Positions 62,667-64,000 of a stretch of 64,000 nucleotides of DNA are shown here, piece after piece. Source of the DNA: Aphis gossypii. Taxonomy: Eukaryota > Arthropoda > Insecta > Hemiptera > Aphididae. The DNA lies in contig NC_065530.1 of assembly GCF_020184175.1 (NCBI RefSeq), positions 53,607,260 through 53,671,259 on the forward strand. Reading direction: 5' to 3'. The notes beneath the pieces are model-generated. The model ran no database searches. It worked only from the letters and a program-made list of their open reading frames with translations, and was not told the origin of the DNA. The first letter of the stretch is position 1. Each line of letters opens with the position of its first letter. A program made the translations under genes and the position numbers.

Positions 62667-63451
62667 TTGTATAATTTAGAATTCAGGCAATATATAATTA
62701 TTCGTACATCATTTTATCTATTGAAGTTTATAATAAAATTATAATACATATAAATAATATACAATAATTATAACAATTATATGCCAATTAAATGACTTCT
62801 ACGAAAAAAAAAAAAATTATAATTAATAGAAATTATCCTATGACGATTGAGTATTGACTAATTCATAATCGACTAATGACTATTGTCTAAATAATGGATA
62901 ATATCAGGAAAATATAGGAATAGGGGAAATCAGAAATTGGAAATTTGAAATTGCAAGAATTTGCACCAAGCTTACTTACACAGATAATATAGTAATATAC
63001 AGTTATTATTTACTCTACCGTTAATAGTTATTCATTATTTATTTGGCTTTTGGTAATCGGTATTGACTATTGAGTATTGACAATTGAATATTTATTGTAA
63101 ATGCGATCACCATGAAACTTTGATATTATCATTATCGAATATCGATAGCAGCAGCTGATAACAAATATCAAATTAAATTTCAATCTGAACGTCTGCCATT
63201 GGTCAATTACCGAGGAACGGTTACGGTTGATAGTATATTTCTTTTTGTTTCAAAACAAAACGTTATAATAAATAGGTGCAAATAGACAATAGTACAATAT
63301 GTTTTAATGTAATATTATGCGGTCTTTGATGGTGAATAACTGATACTTGATAGTTCTATTTTTTATTTCCAACAGCAGGATCAGTGATCAGATTGTGAAT
63401 TTAGTTGCACAATATTTATTATTTACTACTATTTTTCTGTTCATCTTTAAA
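62667..63451. promoter_or_regulatory. Divergent promoter region, MFSD14 and REEP
   Basis: The two start codons are 785 bp apart and transcribed outwards, so this spacer must hold both promoters and leaders. I see no obvious TATA box that can be told from the AT-rich background. Overlapping direct repeats of TGAGTATTGAC and related words occur at 62848-62900 and 63060-63090. Confidence 0.5.
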
Positions 63452-63974
63452 ATGTTACCGGATTTTTTATGTAGACCACTTATGTAAGTATCATACCCGT
63501 TTCTTTGGAATTCCTGCCATTACTTTTTTTTGGTTTAAATGCTTGATATTTACATCATTTTGTTCTAAATTTTATTAAAATATTCGAGAAAATTCCCGAA
63601 ATAACCGACAACTAATATTACCTACTATTTGTCTGGATTATTTATAATTTACTTCTTATGATTTTATTAAGTGTTTTAATTATTATGAAAGATTTATGTA
63701 GAAGTTAATTTCTTTTTTTTTTAATAACTCCATACCTACTTCAAAAGTTCTAATATTATATTACTTTATATTTGGTACAATTATTGCTGGATTGATGTTG
63801 ACACAATATGTAGTTGTTTACATTTTAGATAAATAACTAAGCTATTTAACCATTTTAACCTAACTATATTAATTTTTAATTGATTACAATTTTTTTTTCA
63901 GTATGATATTTGGCATATTATATCCAGGCTATATGTCATACAAAGTGCTCAAGACAAAACGATCAACAAATTAT
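63452..63974 (+). CDS. REEP: REEP1-4-type ER-shaping protein, 5' part only
   Basis: Receptor expression-enhancing proteins are hairpin membrane proteins that curve the ER and link it to microtubules. Two exons are seen, 63452-63483 and 63902-63974, encoding 35 residues: MLPDFLCRPL then IMIFGILYPGYMSYKVLKTK, ending in ...NY before a donor GTATGT at 63975. The FG.LYPAY.SYKA.KTKN pattern is characteristic of the REEP1-4 branch, while REEP5/6 have a longer N-terminus. Phase is continuous. The rest of the gene lies beyond the window, so the feature is truncated by the window edge. Confidence 0.8.
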
Positions 63975-64000
63975 GTATGTTTGATTATTTAATTAAATAA

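Overview
The window is nuclear DNA from an insect, most likely an aphid. It is very AT-rich, spliceosomal introns interrupt nearly every gene, the conserved proteins are animal-specific (heparan sulfate 6-O-sulfotransferase, SPRYD7, VARP/ANKRD27, MRM2, CFAP300, TMUB, RAD23, MFSD14, REEP), the motif TAGGTACCTA is scattered throughout, and short DNA-transposon relics fill the spaces between genes. The aphid assignment rests on sequence texture and is inference. A 100-N assembly gap lies at 5871-5970. I found no operon, CRISPR array, rRNA or convincing tRNA.

Layout: (1) 1.2-7.9 kb, minus strand: a secreted serpin-like protein split by a long Ser/Thr-rich insert. (2) 8.5-10.3 kb, plus: heparan sulfate 6-O-sulfotransferase. 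(3) 13.05-14.2 kb, minus: SPRYD7. (4) 14.7-22.2 kb: a transposon island with two foldback elements flanked by 9-bp duplications, hAT-type MITEs, a dead hAT transposase tail and a dead LINE tail. (5) 22.3-24.6 kb, minus: VARP/ANKRD27. (6) 26.5-28.25 kb, plus: mitochondrial rRNA 2'-O-methyltransferase MRM2. (7) 29.9-33.6 kb, plus: CFAP300, a dynein-assembly factor for cilia and flagella. (8) 35.1-36.6 kb, minus: TMUB-type ubiquitin-like membrane protein. (9) 39.0-40.7 kb: a GC/CpG-rich island, the probable promoter and leader of (10) a roughly 26-finger C2H2 zinc-finger protein at 42.8-47.6 kb, plus. (11) 52.1-56.1 kb, minus: RAD23. (12) 57.8-62.7 kb, minus: MFSD14/HIAT1 transporter. (13) 63.45 kb to the window edge, plus: the first two coding exons of a REEP1-4-type ER-shaping protein, divergent from MFSD14.

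Most gene models were assembled exon by exon from GT-AG (and one clear GC-AG) junctions. Coding phase is continuous across every junction, and the SPRYD7 and CFAP300 models come out at 195 and 267 aa, close to or the same as the human lengths I recall. The genes share no single pathway. Two (RAD23, TMUB) concern ubiquitin and protein turnover, and two (VARP, REEP) concern membrane traffic or shape. I see no clearly new multi-gene system. The most unusual items are the insert-bearing serpin without a recognisable reactive loop, the foldback element carrying twelve copies of a 13-bp near-palindrome, and the three-finger super-repeats of the zinc-finger protein.
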